Below, piece after piece: positions 37,225-45,870 of a DNA stretch of 61,809 nucleotides. Numbering within the stretch: position 1 is the first letter of the stretch; the number at the start of each line of letters is the position of its first letter. The stretch is from Desulfoscipio geothermicus. GTDB lineage: Bacteria > Bacillota > Desulfotomaculia > Desulfotomaculales > Desulfallaceae. Where the stretch lies: positions 1-61,809 of the forward strand of contig JAENYF010000013.1 in assembly GCA_016841905.1 (NCBI GenBank). Reading direction: 5' to 3'. Made by a program: the position numbers and the translations under genes. The notes under the pieces are model-generated. The model was not told the DNA's origin. It searched no databases and saw only the letters and a program-made list of their open reading frames with translations.

Positions 37225-38382
37225 CTAGCGGTTAGGTGAGAAACCAAGTTCAATGTTAGCAATGATCTGCTGATGCATATTCGAGGTTCCTTCAAGGGTT
37301 TCAAACTGTTTGGAATCGCGGAGCCACCGGCCACAAGGATATTCATCGGAATAGCCGTAGGAACCGTAAATCTTCATAGCCAGATTGGCACCATGAACAG
37401 CTGCCTGGCAACCAGCCAATTTCGCGGTAGAAACAGCTTGCTGGCTGGGCAGACCATTATCTTTTAACCATGCAGCGCGGAACACGAGGTTTTTAGCAGC
37501 TTCGTCTTCGATGATCATTTCAGCGATCTGAGCCTGAATCATTTGATGTTTACCAATGGGAACGCCAAACTGCATACGTTCTGTTGCATATTGTACCGCA
37601 CCTTCTAAGCAAGCCTTGGAAAGAGCAGCGGATCCAGTAGCACAACCCATACGAGTATTGTTTAACTGCCACATACAGATAAAGAAGCCTTTGTTTAATT
37701 CACCCAGAAGATTCTCTTTAGGAACTACTGCGTTTTCAAAAATCAGTTCCGAAGTCGGAGCGGCCCACATACCAACTTTATCGTGAATGGGAATTCTTTC
37801 AATGCCAGGGGTATTATTATAGTCAATTATGAAGCAAGAGATCCCTTTTGCACCTTTGCCTTTTTCCGTAACAGCATAAAGCAATCCTACATCGCAAGAG
37901 TGTCCGCCGGAGATCCAGGTCTTTGTACCATTGATCAGCCAATGGTCGCCCTTGTCAACAGCATTGGTCTTCATGCTGGCTACGTCGGAACCGGTGTTAG
38001 GCTCGGTAATAGCAAAGCTGCCTACCGAAGTTCCGTCTAACAGTGAAGGGATATATTTTTCTTTCTGTTCTTGTGTACCATATTCGTTAATGGTCATGGC
38101 CGGACCCCAGTTATTACCGCTGATGGCCAGTCTCCAGGAAGTATGGACCTTAGCTATTTCATACAGTGCAATACAGCCCTCCTGCCAGCCCATGCCATTT
38201 CCGCCTAATTCTTCCGGCAAAGTCCAGCCCAGCAGGCCCAAGTCACCCATTTTAGTTAAAATTTCTCTGCGATAGTAATGGTTTTTTTCGTCTTCTTCAA
38301 CATAAGGAGCAATTTCTTTTTCAGCAAAATTGCGAGCCATATCCTGTACCATTTGTTGTTCGTCAGTCAAACCACAATACAT
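37225..38382 (-). CDS. Acyl-CoA dehydrogenase (possibly glutaryl-CoA type)
   Basis: FAD-dependent acyl-CoA dehydrogenase of 385 aa, usual length. N-terminal helical domain (LTDEQQMVQDMARNFAEKEIAPYV), FAD/substrate segment FAITEPNTGSDVASMKTNAV, C-terminal region with ERMQFGVPIGKHQMIQAQIAEM and YGSYGYSDEYPCGRWLRDSK. The catalytic base is expected at E364 in TLEGTSNMHQQ. It oxidises an acyl-CoA to the enoyl-CoA and passes electrons to ETF. Pairing with a carboxyltransferase and biotin protein suggests a dicarboxyl-CoA such as glutaryl-CoA, oxidised first and decarboxylated later, but the chain length is not proven. A sigma-54 promoter lies 80 bp upstream. AGGAGGG site. Confidence 0.9.
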   Translation of the reverse strand: MYCGLTDEQQMVQDMARNFAEKEIAPYVEEDEKNHYYRREILTKMGDLGLLGWTLPEELGGNGMGWQEGCIALYEIAKVHTSWRLAISGNNWGPAMTINEYGTQEQKEKYIPSLLDGTSVGSFAITEPNTGSDVASMKTNAVDKGDHWLINGTKTWISGGHSCDVGLLYAVTEKGKGAKGISCFIIDYNNTPGIERIPIHDKVGMWAAPTSELIFENAVVPKENLLGELNKGFFICMWQLNNTRMGCATGSAALSKACLEGAVQYATERMQFGVPIGKHQMIQAQIAEMIIEDEAAKNLVFRAAWLKDNGLPSQQAVSTAKLAGCQAAVHGANLAMKIYGSYGYSDEYPCGRWLRDSKQFETLEGTSNMHQQIIANIELGFSPNR

Positions 38383-38461
38383 TAATTATTCCCTCCTAAT
38401 TTTTAATATTACTGCAATGGTGATATCCAAAGCCACCAAAAAACATCTTGAGCTTTCAAAT

Positions 38462-38477
38462 TGCAAAAGCTGTGCCA
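38462..38477 (-). promoter_or_regulatory. Sigma-54 promoter of the acyl-CoA dehydrogenase gene
   Basis: Minus strand TGGCAC-AGCTT-TTGCA, a full consensus -24/-12 element with 10 bp between GG and GC, 80 bp before the ATG. It abuts a 39-bp perfect dyad. Confidence 0.87.
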
Positions 38478-38515
38478 TAACTTAATAATGAATTTACAAT
38501 TCATTATTAAGTTAT
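38477..38515. repeat. 39-bp perfect dyad abutting the sigma-54 promoter
   Basis: Arms of 18 bp (ATAACTTAATAATGAATT and its exact complement) around the 3-nt centre TAC. The last base overlaps the first base of the -24 element. A partial copy ATTAAGTTAT recurs at 38668-38677. Candidate operator or activator site; as RNA it would also form a hairpin in read-through from wecB. Confidence 0.75.
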
Positions 38516-38698
38516 TTAGTCAACTCTGCAATATATGGTATCTGTGAACTTTTTCTTAATATCCTTAATCATTATAAGCTAAAAAGCGGACAAGATCAAC
38601 AACCTTCTTGTTTAGCAATCCTTCAATTTTATTCAAATAATTCTTCTGTTTTGTAATGCTAACAATGATTAAGTTATCCATAACCAAAACACTATTAT
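38516..38698. other. Intergenic sequence between wecB and the sigma-54 promoter
   Basis: AT-rich, without a gene or clear wecB terminator. Holds the partial dyad copy near 38668 followed by GTTAT-CC-ATAAC-like symmetry, a possible second binding site about 190 bp upstream of the acyl-CoA dehydrogenase promoter. Confidence 0.4.
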
Positions 38699-39886
38699 TT
38701 AAAGTGCAAACTCCTGAGGTCGGCAGTCAGTAAGCTTAAAGGCATGCTTAATAGCCTGCACGATCCGCCCGGAGGCCTTGCCATCACCGTAAGGATTAAC
38801 TGCCTCGGCCATAGCCCGATAGTAAGCTGCGTCATTGAGCAGGCGCTCAGTCTCTGCTTGCACAACAGCGCGATCAGTGCCTACCAAGCGTACGGTACCC
38901 GCATCCACAGCCTCTGGACGTTCAGTGGTATTGCGCAGCACCAGTACAGGCTTGCCCAGCGAGGGGGCTTCCTCCTGCATGCCCCCGGAGTCAGTAAGCA
39001 CCAGGTGACAGCGTGCCATTAAATTTACAAAAGGCTCGTAATCCATGGGCTCAATTAAATCAACCTGCTGAGAATCCCCTAGCATCTGCTGCACTACCTG
39101 GCGCACAGCGGGATTTTTATGCACTGGGAAGATAACCCGTACATCAGGATGATTCTCTATGACATTCCGCAGGGCTAGGTAAATATCCCGCATTGGCTCA
39201 CCTAAATTTTCACGGCGGTGGGTGGTCATTAGGATCAGCCGGTGTTTAGTAAAATCCAGCTCCCTGAGCAGCAGGTCATTGAACTGGTAATCATTGCGCA
39301 CCGTAGCCAACAGGGCATCAATAACGGTGTTGCCGGCAACATAAACCCGCTCCGGGTCCACCCCTTCCAGCAGCAAGTTATTCCTAGCACCAGCGGTGGG
39401 AGCAAAGTGCAGATCACATAACGACCCGGCCAAACGACGGTTCATTTCCTCAGGGAACGGGGAATATTTGTTACCGGTTCGCAGCCCTGCTTCCACATGA
39501 CCAACCGGTACCTGCAGGTAATACGAGGCCAGGGCAGCTACAAAAGTGGTAGTGGTATCGCCGTGCACCAACACTAAATCTGGTTTTTCGGCCTCCAACA
39601 CTCCCTGCAGCCCAGCCAAAGCACGCCCGGTAATATCAAACAAAGTCTGGCCGGCCTGCATGATATTTAAGTCATGGTCAGGGACAATATCAAACAGCTG
39701 CAGTACCTGATCCAGCATTTCCCTGTGCTGGGCCGTTACCGCCACCCGGCACACCAGCCGTTCATCTGCTTTAAGCAACCGCACCAGGGGGGCCATCTTA
39801 ATAGCCTCTGGCCTGGTACCAAAGACAACTAAAATTTTGGGGTCTAGCTTTAATTTCCATAGACTAACCATATTTATTTCTACCAC
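38699..39886 (-). CDS. wecB: UDP-N-acetylglucosamine 2-epimerase (non-hydrolysing)
   Basis: 395-aa cytoplasmic epimerase interconverting UDP-GlcNAc and UDP-ManNAc for wall teichoic acid or other glycans. Two Rossmann domains; visible signatures are LVVFGTRPEAIKMAPLV, VLVHGDTTTTFVAALASYY, GHVEAGLRTGNKYSPFPEEMNRRL, TTHRRENLGEP and LTDSGGMQEEAPSLGKPVLVLR. Equivalent to Bacillus mnaA, which also lies next to the atp operon. Start is GTG at 39886 or ATG at 39871; GGAAAGTGG fits the ATG slightly better. Confidence 0.95.
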   Translation of the reverse strand: MVEINMVSLWKLKLDPKILVVFGTRPEAIKMAPLVRLLKADERLVCRVAVTAQHREMLDQVLQLFDIVPDHDLNIMQAGQTLFDITGRALAGLQGVLEAEKPDLVLVHGDTTTTFVAALASYYLQVPVGHVEAGLRTGNKYSPFPEEMNRRLAGSLCDLHFAPTAGARNNLLLEGVDPERVYVAGNTVIDALLATVRNDYQFNDLLLRELDFTKHRLILMTTHRRENLGEPMRDIYLALRNVIENHPDVRVIFPVHKNPAVRQVVQQMLGDSQQVDLIEPMDYEPFVNLMARCHLVLTDSGGMQEEAPSLGKPVLVLRNTTERPEAVDAGTVRLVGTDRAVVQAETERLLNDAAYYRAMAEAVNPYGDGKASGRIVQAIKHAFKLTDCRPQEFAL

Positions 39887-39951
39887 TTTCCGGCTGGTAG
39901 CATGTTATTCCGGCCATATTTTTATACCTTGGATTAAATTTTAAACTAACC

Positions 39952-40266
39952 TTACTTATCCACCAGGTATCCTTTGCGCATTAGCTTGGCCATATGCTCA
40001 TCAAGGGCTTTATCAATGTTGACACCATAGTTTTCTTCCAGCACGAACATCATTGAAACAGCTGTTTGAGCTACATCCAGCAATTCATCGGTAATGCACG
40101 CCATTACTTCGCTTTCTTCAAGTGCTGAGCGTTCTCCGCTCATGCCGCGGAATTTACCGATCGCCTGCGCCAGTTCCCCCGCTTCTTCCATTAATTTTAG
40201 GGCGGTGGACTCCATTGAGGGAGTTAAATTATTAAGTTTTGGCAGAGCAATTATTTTTTTTTGCAT
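39952..40266 (-). CDS. MazG-like nucleotide pyrophosphohydrolase family protein
   Basis: 104 aa, all-alpha single MazG-like fold. The metal-binding ExxE helices are LKLMEEAGELAQAIGKFRG and ITDELLDVAQTAVSM (EExxE followed by ExxD). Family members hydrolyse NTPs or dNTPs to the monophosphate. The dCMP deaminase gene ends 2 bp upstream, so the pair may act together in dNTP pool control; that is inference. ACGAGG site. Confidence 0.85.
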   Translation of the reverse strand: MQKKIIALPKLNNLTPSMESTALKLMEEAGELAQAIGKFRGMSGERSALEESEVMACITDELLDVAQTAVSMMFVLEENYGVNIDKALDEHMAKLMRKGYLVDK

Positions 40267-40268
40267 TT

Positions 40269-40715
40269 TTAAACCTCGTACCGTGCCAGCTTGATACCCG
40301 ACTCCTCAAATACAGCCAAAGACAGCCGGTCGGGGTAATCACCGCGGTATACCACCTTGGTAATGCGGGCGTTGGCAATCATCTTGGCGCAGAGTACGCA
40401 GGGCTGGTGGGTCACATAAAAGATTCCTCCAGCGATGGGAATACCGTGAACAGCCGCCTGCAATATAGCGTTTTGCTCAGCATGCAACCCCCGGCACAGC
40501 TCATGCCGCTCACCGGAGGGTATGCCATGCTGTTCCCGCATACATCCTGTTTCCAGGCAATGGCGCATACCAGCAGGAGCACCGTTATAGCCGGTGGCTA
40601 AAATGCGATTATCCAATACGATAATCGCCCCCACCTGGCGGCGCAAGCAAGTGGAACGCCGGGACACTACCCCGGTTATTTCCATGAAATAATCATCCCA
40701 GTCGGGGCGCTGCAT
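40269..40715 (-). CDS. dCMP deaminase (ComEB family)
   Basis: 148-aa zinc-dependent deaminase converting dCMP to dUMP for dTTP synthesis. Zinc motifs: [11 protein letters not shown] and PCVLCAKMI. The start at 40715 ([13 protein letters not shown]) is chosen because AAGGTGG sits 5 nt upstream; longer in-frame starts overlap glyA by more than 100 bp and have no site. As chosen it overlaps the glyA end by 23 bp. Confidence 0.9.
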   Translation of the reverse strand: MQRPDWDDYFMEITGVVSRRSTCLRRQVGAIIVLDNRILATGYNGAPAGMRHCLETGCMREQHGIPSGERHELCRGLHAEQNAILQAAVHGIPIAGGIFYVTHQPCVLCAKMIANARITKVVYRGDYPDRLSLAVFEESGIKLARYEV

Positions 40716-41970
40716 AAATACCACCTTCTTCATAGATAGGAAACCGGCGGCATATGTCGGCAGACATCTCCTTGGCCTGTGCCCGCCGTCCGGCATCATC
40801 GCCAAAGCTTAGCGTTAGATGAATTATTTCTGCTATTTCAACCATTTCGGCTTCTTTTAAACCACGGGTGGTTACAGCAGGGGTACCAATCCGGACACCG
40901 CTGGTAATCAGCGGCTTCTGCGGGTCAAAGGGAATGGCGTTTTTGTTCACCGTAACTCCCACTTCATCTAACGTTTGTTCCGCTTCCCGGCCGGTGAGCT
41001 GTTTATTGCGCAAATCAACCAGCATCATGTGATTGTCGGTACCACCGGAAATCAGCTCAAAACCGCGCTCGGACAGGGCTTCGGCCAGCACCCTGGCGTT
41101 ATTCACTATCTGCTGCTGGTATTCTTTAAAGCCAGGCTGTAGCGCTTCGCCAAAGGCCACCGCCTTGGCTGCAATCACATGCATCAACGGGCCACCCTGG
41201 ATACCAGGGAAAACGGCTTTGTCCACTTTTGTGCCGTATTTTTCCTTACATAGAATCATACCGCCCCGGGGACCCCGCAGTGTTTTATGGGTGGTGGTGG
41301 TGACCACATCGGCACAGGGTACAGGGCTGTTATGTAAACCCGCAGCCACCAGGCCGGCGATATGGGCCATGTCCACAAGCAAATAAGCACCCACAGCTGC
41401 AGCAATTTCAGCCATGCGGGTAAAATCTATTTCCCGTGGATAAGCGCTGGCCCCGGCAACTATCATTTTTGCTTTGCTTTCAGATGCAATATCCATGACC
41501 TTGTCGTAATTAATCCGGCCGGTATCTGGCTCAACACCATATGATACCACATTAAAATAATGGCCGGAAATGTTTAGCGGGCTGCCATGTGTCAAGTGCC
41601 CGCCGTGGGCAAGGCTCATCCCTAAAATGGTATCGCCCGGCTCAAGCAGGGCATAATACGAGGCCGTATTGGCCTGTGAACCAGAATGGGGCTGCACATT
41701 AACGTGTTCAGCATTAAAAATTTTTTTGGCCCGTTCAATAGCTAACGCTTCAGCTACATCTACAGCGGCGCAGCCCCCGTAATAACGTTTCCCGGGCAAA
41801 CCTTCGGCATATTTGTTGGTAAGCACGGTACCCTGGGCTTCCATAACGGCTCGGCTGACAATATTTTCTGAAGCAATCAGTTCCAGGGTATTACGCTGCC
41901 TGTTCAGCTCCTGTGTCACAACCTGAAAAATTTCTGGATCCACTTCGGCAAGCGGGTTGTTAAAACTCAT
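40693..41970 (-). CDS. glyA: Serine hydroxymethyltransferase
   Basis: PLP enzyme interconverting serine and glycine with tetrahydrofolate, 425 aa. The PLP lysine is K229 in [17 protein letters not shown]. Other signatures: NLIASEN-like [30 protein letters not shown] and [11 protein letters not shown]. Start at 41970 ([11 protein letters not shown]) follows AGGAGGAAATCTT. Slightly longer than typical 413-415 aa owing to a C-terminal tail [13 protein letters not shown]. Downstream of rpiB as in Bacillus. Confidence 0.96.
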   Translation of the reverse strand: MSFNNPLAEVDPEIFQVVTQELNRQRNTLELIASENIVSRAVMEAQGTVLTNKYAEGLPGKRYYGGCAAVDVAEALAIERAKKIFNAEHVNVQPHSGSQANTASYYALLEPGDTILGMSLAHGGHLTHGSPLNISGHYFNVVSYGVEPDTGRINYDKVMDIASESKAKMIVAGASAYPREIDFTRMAEIAAAVGAYLLVDMAHIAGLVAAGLHNSPVPCADVVTTTTHKTLRGPRGGMILCKEKYGTKVDKAVFPGIQGGPLMHVIAAKAVAFGEALQPGFKEYQQQIVNNARVLAEALSERGFELISGGTDNHMMLVDLRNKQLTGREAEQTLDEVGVTVNKNAIPFDPQKPLITSGVRIGTPAVTTRGLKEAEMVEIAEIIHLTLSFGDDAGRRAQAKEMSADICRRFPIYEEGGIYAAPRLG

Positions 41971-42015
41971 AAGATTTCCTCCTAAACTAAGTAAACTATG
42001 TATCACCGGCAAATT

Positions 42016-42468
42016 CTAACGAGAGCAGGCATATCTTTCCATGGCCGTAATTTTCTCCAATCTTTGCACATGCCTTCCCCCGGCAAATTTCGCATTTAAC
42101 CAGGTCGCCACGATATCTCGGGCTAGCCCAGTGCCAATAACGCGCTCCCCCAGGGTAATAATGTTAGCCATATTATGTTCTCTAGCCATGCGGGCGGAAA
42201 AGGTATCATGACAAAGCGCGGCTCTAATACCGGCTACTTTATTGGCGGCTATACTTACCCCAATCCCTGTACCACAGCAGAGAATTCCCCGCTCAAATTT
42301 TCCAGCAGCAACGGCCTCCGCTACCGCCCGGGCAAAATCAGGATAATCCACCGAATCAGTGGAATATGTACCAAAATCATGATAGTCAAGGCCCTGTTCT
42401 TGTAAATAGTTAATAATTTCCGTTTTCAACCTAAACCCCCCATGATCACTACCAATAGCCACCTGCAA
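42016..42468 (-). CDS. rpiB: Ribose-5-phosphate isomerase B
   Basis: 150 aa RpiB/LacB fold. N-terminal AIGSDHGGFRLK, catalytic cysteine in GILCCGTGIGVSIAANK, and C-terminal HNMANIITLGERVIG. Interconverts ribose-5-P and ribulose-5-P. TTG start with GGAAGTG upstream. Terminates 45 bp before glyA. Confidence 0.95.
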   Translation of the reverse strand: MQVAIGSDHGGFRLKTEIINYLQEQGLDYHDFGTYSTDSVDYPDFARAVAEAVAAGKFERGILCCGTGIGVSIAANKVAGIRAALCHDTFSARMAREHNMANIITLGERVIGTGLARDIVATWLNAKFAGGRHVQRLEKITAMERYACSR

Positions 42469-42609
42469 TAGCTACACTTCCTTTTATGTTTTACAAAAGT
42501 CAACCTTAACCTAAAAAATATTCTACAACTATACCCAGTTTCCTCTATAACTCAGCCAAAATGAAATTTGTAATCAAAAGCCGCTCTCAGCTGCCAGAGC
42601 ATAATACGT

Positions 42610-43092
42610 TTAGGTTAAGCTTAACTCCTGTATAAAGCGGCGCAGCATGGCCCGGGACAGTTTGTCCAACTCTCCGGCCACGCTCCGGTAAGCTGCTAAG
42701 CTAGCTCCAAAGGGATCTGGTATATCTTTGCCGGAGCCGGCATATTCGGCCAGAGTAAAAATTTTGTTTGCATCACCAGGCATGAGAAGTTTTAAATGGT
42801 CCCGGTGAGCACGGGTCATAGTTAGTACTAATACAGCACTCTCAATGTCTTCCGGACCTACCCGGGCTGACTTATGCCGGGTCAGGTCAAGACCCTTCTC
42901 ATTTAATACACAAACCGCCTGGTATGAAGCACCTCCATTGGACAAGACTGCAAGCCCTGCAGAGCCAAATTCTATGTCCTGGTACTCTGGATAAAGTTCT
43001 GTCAACGCCCGCCGGGCCAGCTCTTCAGCCATGGGGCTGCGGCAGGTATTACCGGTACAGACAAACAGTATCTTTTTATTGGCCACAGACAT
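42610..43092 (-). CDS. Low-molecular-weight protein phosphatase (YwlE-like)
   Basis: 160 aa. P-loop CTGNTCRSP (CX5R) near the N-terminus and the acid loop IPDPFGASLAAYR with the catalytic aspartate. The family covers tyrosine and arginine phosphatases; the position next to mntP, tsaC and rpiB matches ywlE, an arginine phosphatase, but substrate is inferred. The ATG at 43092 lies only 2 nt after GGGAGG, while a GTG two codons later has 8-nt spacing, so the real start may be 43086. Ends 140 bp before rpiB. Confidence 0.92.
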   Translation of the reverse strand: MSVANKKILFVCTGNTCRSPMAEELARRALTELYPEYQDIEFGSAGLAVLSNGGASYQAVCVLNEKGLDLTRHKSARVGPEDIESAVLVLTMTRAHRDHLKLLMPGDANKIFTLAEYAGSGKDIPDPFGASLAAYRSVAGELDKLSRAMLRRFIQELSLT

Positions 43093-43105
43093 CGCCTCCC
43101 AGCCA

Positions 43106-43651
43106 TCAGGATAAAACCATGTATATTCCAATACCGATTAATAGTATACCGCCAACCAGCACAGCCCGCTTACCCACCCTGGTACCCACAAAACGGCCCA
43201 GCAGTAAACCGGCAGCCGTCATAACCCCGGCCACGGCGCCAATAACTCCGGCAGTTAGAGGCAGATTAACCTGCCTGGTGCCTAAGGAAAAGCCCACACT
43301 CAAGGCATCCATACTAACACTGGCGGCCAACACAAACAGCCCCAAGTTATTTACCAGCACAACCTTGGGATTCAGGGCATCGCCGCCCTTTAACTCTGAA
43401 TGGATCATTTTTACGCCTAGATATACCAACAGTAGGGCACCGGCAATACTGGCAGCCCGTCCTGCCAGAGCGCCGGCTAATTCGCCAGCATACCAGCCTA
43501 GCAGAGGCATAACAATATGAAATACCAGTACCGTTAGGCTAATCACCAGTACCTGGCGGCGAGTTACGCCGGCCAGTCCCAGGCCAAGGCACATGGAAAA
43601 AGCGTCGGTGCCCAGGGCTACAGCCAGTGCCAGCAATGTTAGTAACTCCAA
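43106..43651 (-). CDS. mntP: Manganese efflux pump MntP
   Basis: 181-aa membrane protein with six predicted helices in two repeats; each half carries the conserved D-A-F/L motif (ALGTDAFSMCLGLG and ASVSMDALSVGFSLG). Exports Mn2+. TTG start at 43651 is chosen because GGGGGA lies upstream and the length then fits the family; the longer frame adds 18 unsupported residues. The gene ends 14-20 bp before the phosphatase gene. Confidence 0.92.
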   Translation of the reverse strand: MELLTLLALAVALGTDAFSMCLGLGLAGVTRRQVLVISLTVLVFHIVMPLLGWYAGELAGALAGRAASIAGALLLVYLGVKMIHSELKGGDALNPKVVLVNNLGLFVLAASVSMDALSVGFSLGTRQVNLPLTAGVIGAVAGVMTAAGLLLGRFVGTRVGKRAVLVGGILLIGIGIYMVLS

Positions 43652-43733
43652 ATTATTTCCCCCAACTGTTTTTTTGCCGTAGCAATTTGCTATATACTTA
43701 TGCACCTACAGTTGATTTTATCTACAATTAATA

Positions 43734-44810
43734 CTATAAAGTTACCACATGCCCTCCCGCAGCCCGGCGCAGTCTGTTTTCTACCACCATCCCCAGCCCA
43801 TCAGAGGCTATCCCTTCAGCAAGGATCACTTCCACTCCCAAGTAATCAAACCGGCGCAGCGATGCATATAAAGAAGCAGCCACCGTACCGGGATCGGATC
43901 GCTTGCCGACAACGACCACGCTGTAGCCCTGTCCATCATACAATGACGCTGTTTCACGATAAGTAAGTATACCCACCTTGCGCCCATCTGCAACCAATCG
44001 CCTCGCTTCATCTAGTACGCCAGCCGCCACCCTGCCTGGGTCATATCCCTCAAAGAGTACCAGTGAAGCCCGTGGAGCATAGTGAGTATACTTCATGCCC
44101 GGCGACCGGGGACGGTCCCCGGCTATAGCACCGCCGTCAACATCCGGGGCAACCTTCACTTCGCCAAGCACGGCTTCCAAATCCCGCTGAATTGTGCCGC
44201 CTGGTCGCAAAATAACCGGGCAATTACCGGAAACATCCAGCACCGTCGATTCAACGCCCAGGCCGGCAGGCCCACCGTCCAGCACCAGCGCAATCTTACC
44301 CGATAAATCATCCAGCACATGGGCCGCGGTAGTAGGGCTGGGCCGACCCGAAACATTCGCACTGGGGGCAGCCACCGGCACCCCCGCCGCCCGTATTAAA
44401 GCCAGCGCTACAGGATGGTCGGGTACCCGCACCGCCACGGTATCAAGCCCGCCGGTAACCACCGGGGCAAATGCATGGCCGCCCCGCAGAACCAAAGTCA
44501 AAGGGCCCGGCCAAAAGCGTGCGGCCAACTGCGCCAAAATCGGCGGGACTTGGTCAATATACCGCTCCAGAGACCTTGGACTGTCAACATGTACGATTAA
44601 CGGATTATCTGCAGGCCGACCCTTGGCCACAAAAATACCAGCTACGGCCTGAGCATTCAGTGCATTGGCGCCAAGACCGTAGACAGTTTCGGTGGGAAAG
44701 GCCACCAGCTCCCCCTCCCGCAGCAAGGCACCGGCCTCCTGGATAATGGCGGCATCCGGTTGCCCGGGATCCACTACTAGGTGGCGCGTTTTATAAGCTG
44801 ATCTTTCCAC
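43734..44810 (-). CDS. tsaC: L-threonylcarbamoyladenylate synthase (Sua5/YwlC type)
   Basis: 358 aa with YrdC domain (about residues 20-205; GALLREGELVAFPTETVYGLGANALN, KGRPADNPLIVHVD, PSANVSGRPSPTTAAHV) and a C-terminal Sua5 domain (SPGMKYTHYAPRASLVLFEG). Makes threonylcarbamoyl-AMP for the t6A modification of tRNA. GTG start at 44810 follows AGGAAAGG; the longer frame upstream adds a spurious hydrophobic stretch. Bacillus spoIIR, which lies near here in that genome, is not present between prmC and tsaC. Confidence 0.95.
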   Translation of the reverse strand: MERSAYKTRHLVVDPGQPDAAIIQEAGALLREGELVAFPTETVYGLGANALNAQAVAGIFVAKGRPADNPLIVHVDSPRSLERYIDQVPPILAQLAARFWPGPLTLVLRGGHAFAPVVTGGLDTVAVRVPDHPVALALIRAAGVPVAAPSANVSGRPSPTTAAHVLDDLSGKIALVLDGGPAGLGVESTVLDVSGNCPVILRPGGTIQRDLEAVLGEVKVAPDVDGGAIAGDRPRSPGMKYTHYAPRASLVLFEGYDPGRVAAGVLDEARRLVADGRKVGILTYRETASLYDGQGYSVVVVGKRSDPGTVAASLYASLRRFDYLGVEVILAEGIASDGLGMVVENRLRRAAGGHVVTL

Positions 44811-44987
44811 AATAAATCCTTTCCTGCAATATTGCTCAACTGCTATGGCTAATAAACACAACGTGATCAGTGTACACATTCATTGGATTAGTATACCACA
44901 AAGGATCAGGGGATAAAAGAACGCCAGCACGTACCAAACCACTGTCTCAAGCTCCAAAGCACAAGCCCTGTAATTTAACAAGTTGTC

Positions 44988-45869
44988 CTAACCAGGTAAA
45001 TGCTCTGATTGCTTGAGGCCACAGATAAGCCGCGGTCTACCGGCCAGATCCTGATATGCGCTGGCCAGCCAGCGCGGCGGGACCAGCAAAGGCAAGGCCT
45101 GCTCAACCTGTTCCGGGCTAATTTCTATAAGCAGCTGCCCGCCAGGAGAAAGCCAGGTTTCCGCCTGTGGAATAAGTCGACGATAAACCTCCAAGCCATC
45201 GGAACCGCCATCCAAAGCTAGTGCAGGCTCATAACCACGCACATCCTTGGGTAGTCCCTCCATAGCACCGCTTGGTATATAGGGCAGATTAGCCGTGATT
45301 ACTGTTACTGAGCCAGGGGCGAGCACCCCTTGCAAGGGTGCCAGCAGATCACCCCGCTGAAAAACAACCTCTACGCCATGGCGCAGGGCATTGGCCCGGG
45401 CTGTCTCCAAGGCTTGGGGCGATATATCTATAGCCTTTACCCGGGTACCCGCCGGCGCCATACTAGCCAGGCTGACGGCTATTGCACCACTGCCTGTACC
45501 AACATCAACTACCAGCCGCTGACCGGGCCAACTAGCCAGGATGGCAAGAGCTTTTTCCACCAGCAGTTCAGTTTCCGGCCGAGGAATTAAAACATGGGAC
45601 CCAACTGCAAAGTCAAGTCCCATGAACTCTTTATGACCCGTGAGATAAGCTACAGGCTCACTGCCAGCCCGGCGTTCCAATAGCACCTTGTATATTCGTT
45701 CACTATCTGCATTAAGCACCAGGCTCGCTTCTCTGTACAGATACACCCGATCCCGGCCCAGCACATGAGCCAGCAACACTTCGGCATCCAAACGCGGCGT
45801 AAAGGATCCTCTGTCTCGCAAATATTTAGTTGCCTGGAGCAGTCTTTCCCTCACAGTAAGGCCTGCCAT
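44988..45869 (-). CDS. prmC: Peptide chain release factor N5-glutamine methyltransferase
   Basis: 293 aa. N-terminal helical domain and Rossmann methyltransferase with SAM motif VVDVGTGSGAIAVSLA. Methylates the GGQ glutamine of release factors, and the adjacent prfA encodes its substrate. The usual catalytic NPPY motif is NLPY here (ITANLPYIPSGAM), a substitution of the second residue. AGGTAG site; the ATG lies 2 bp downstream of the prfA stop. Confidence 0.95.
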   Translation of the reverse strand: MAGLTVRERLLQATKYLRDRGSFTPRLDAEVLLAHVLGRDRVYLYREASLVLNADSERIYKVLLERRAGSEPVAYLTGHKEFMGLDFAVGSHVLIPRPETELLVEKALAILASWPGQRLVVDVGTGSGAIAVSLASMAPAGTRVKAIDISPQALETARANALRHGVEVVFQRGDLLAPLQGVLAPGSVTVITANLPYIPSGAMEGLPKDVRGYEPALALDGGSDGLEVYRRLIPQAETWLSPGGQLLIEISPEQVEQALPLLVPPRWLASAYQDLAGRPRLICGLKQSEHLPG

Positions 45870-45870
45870 A

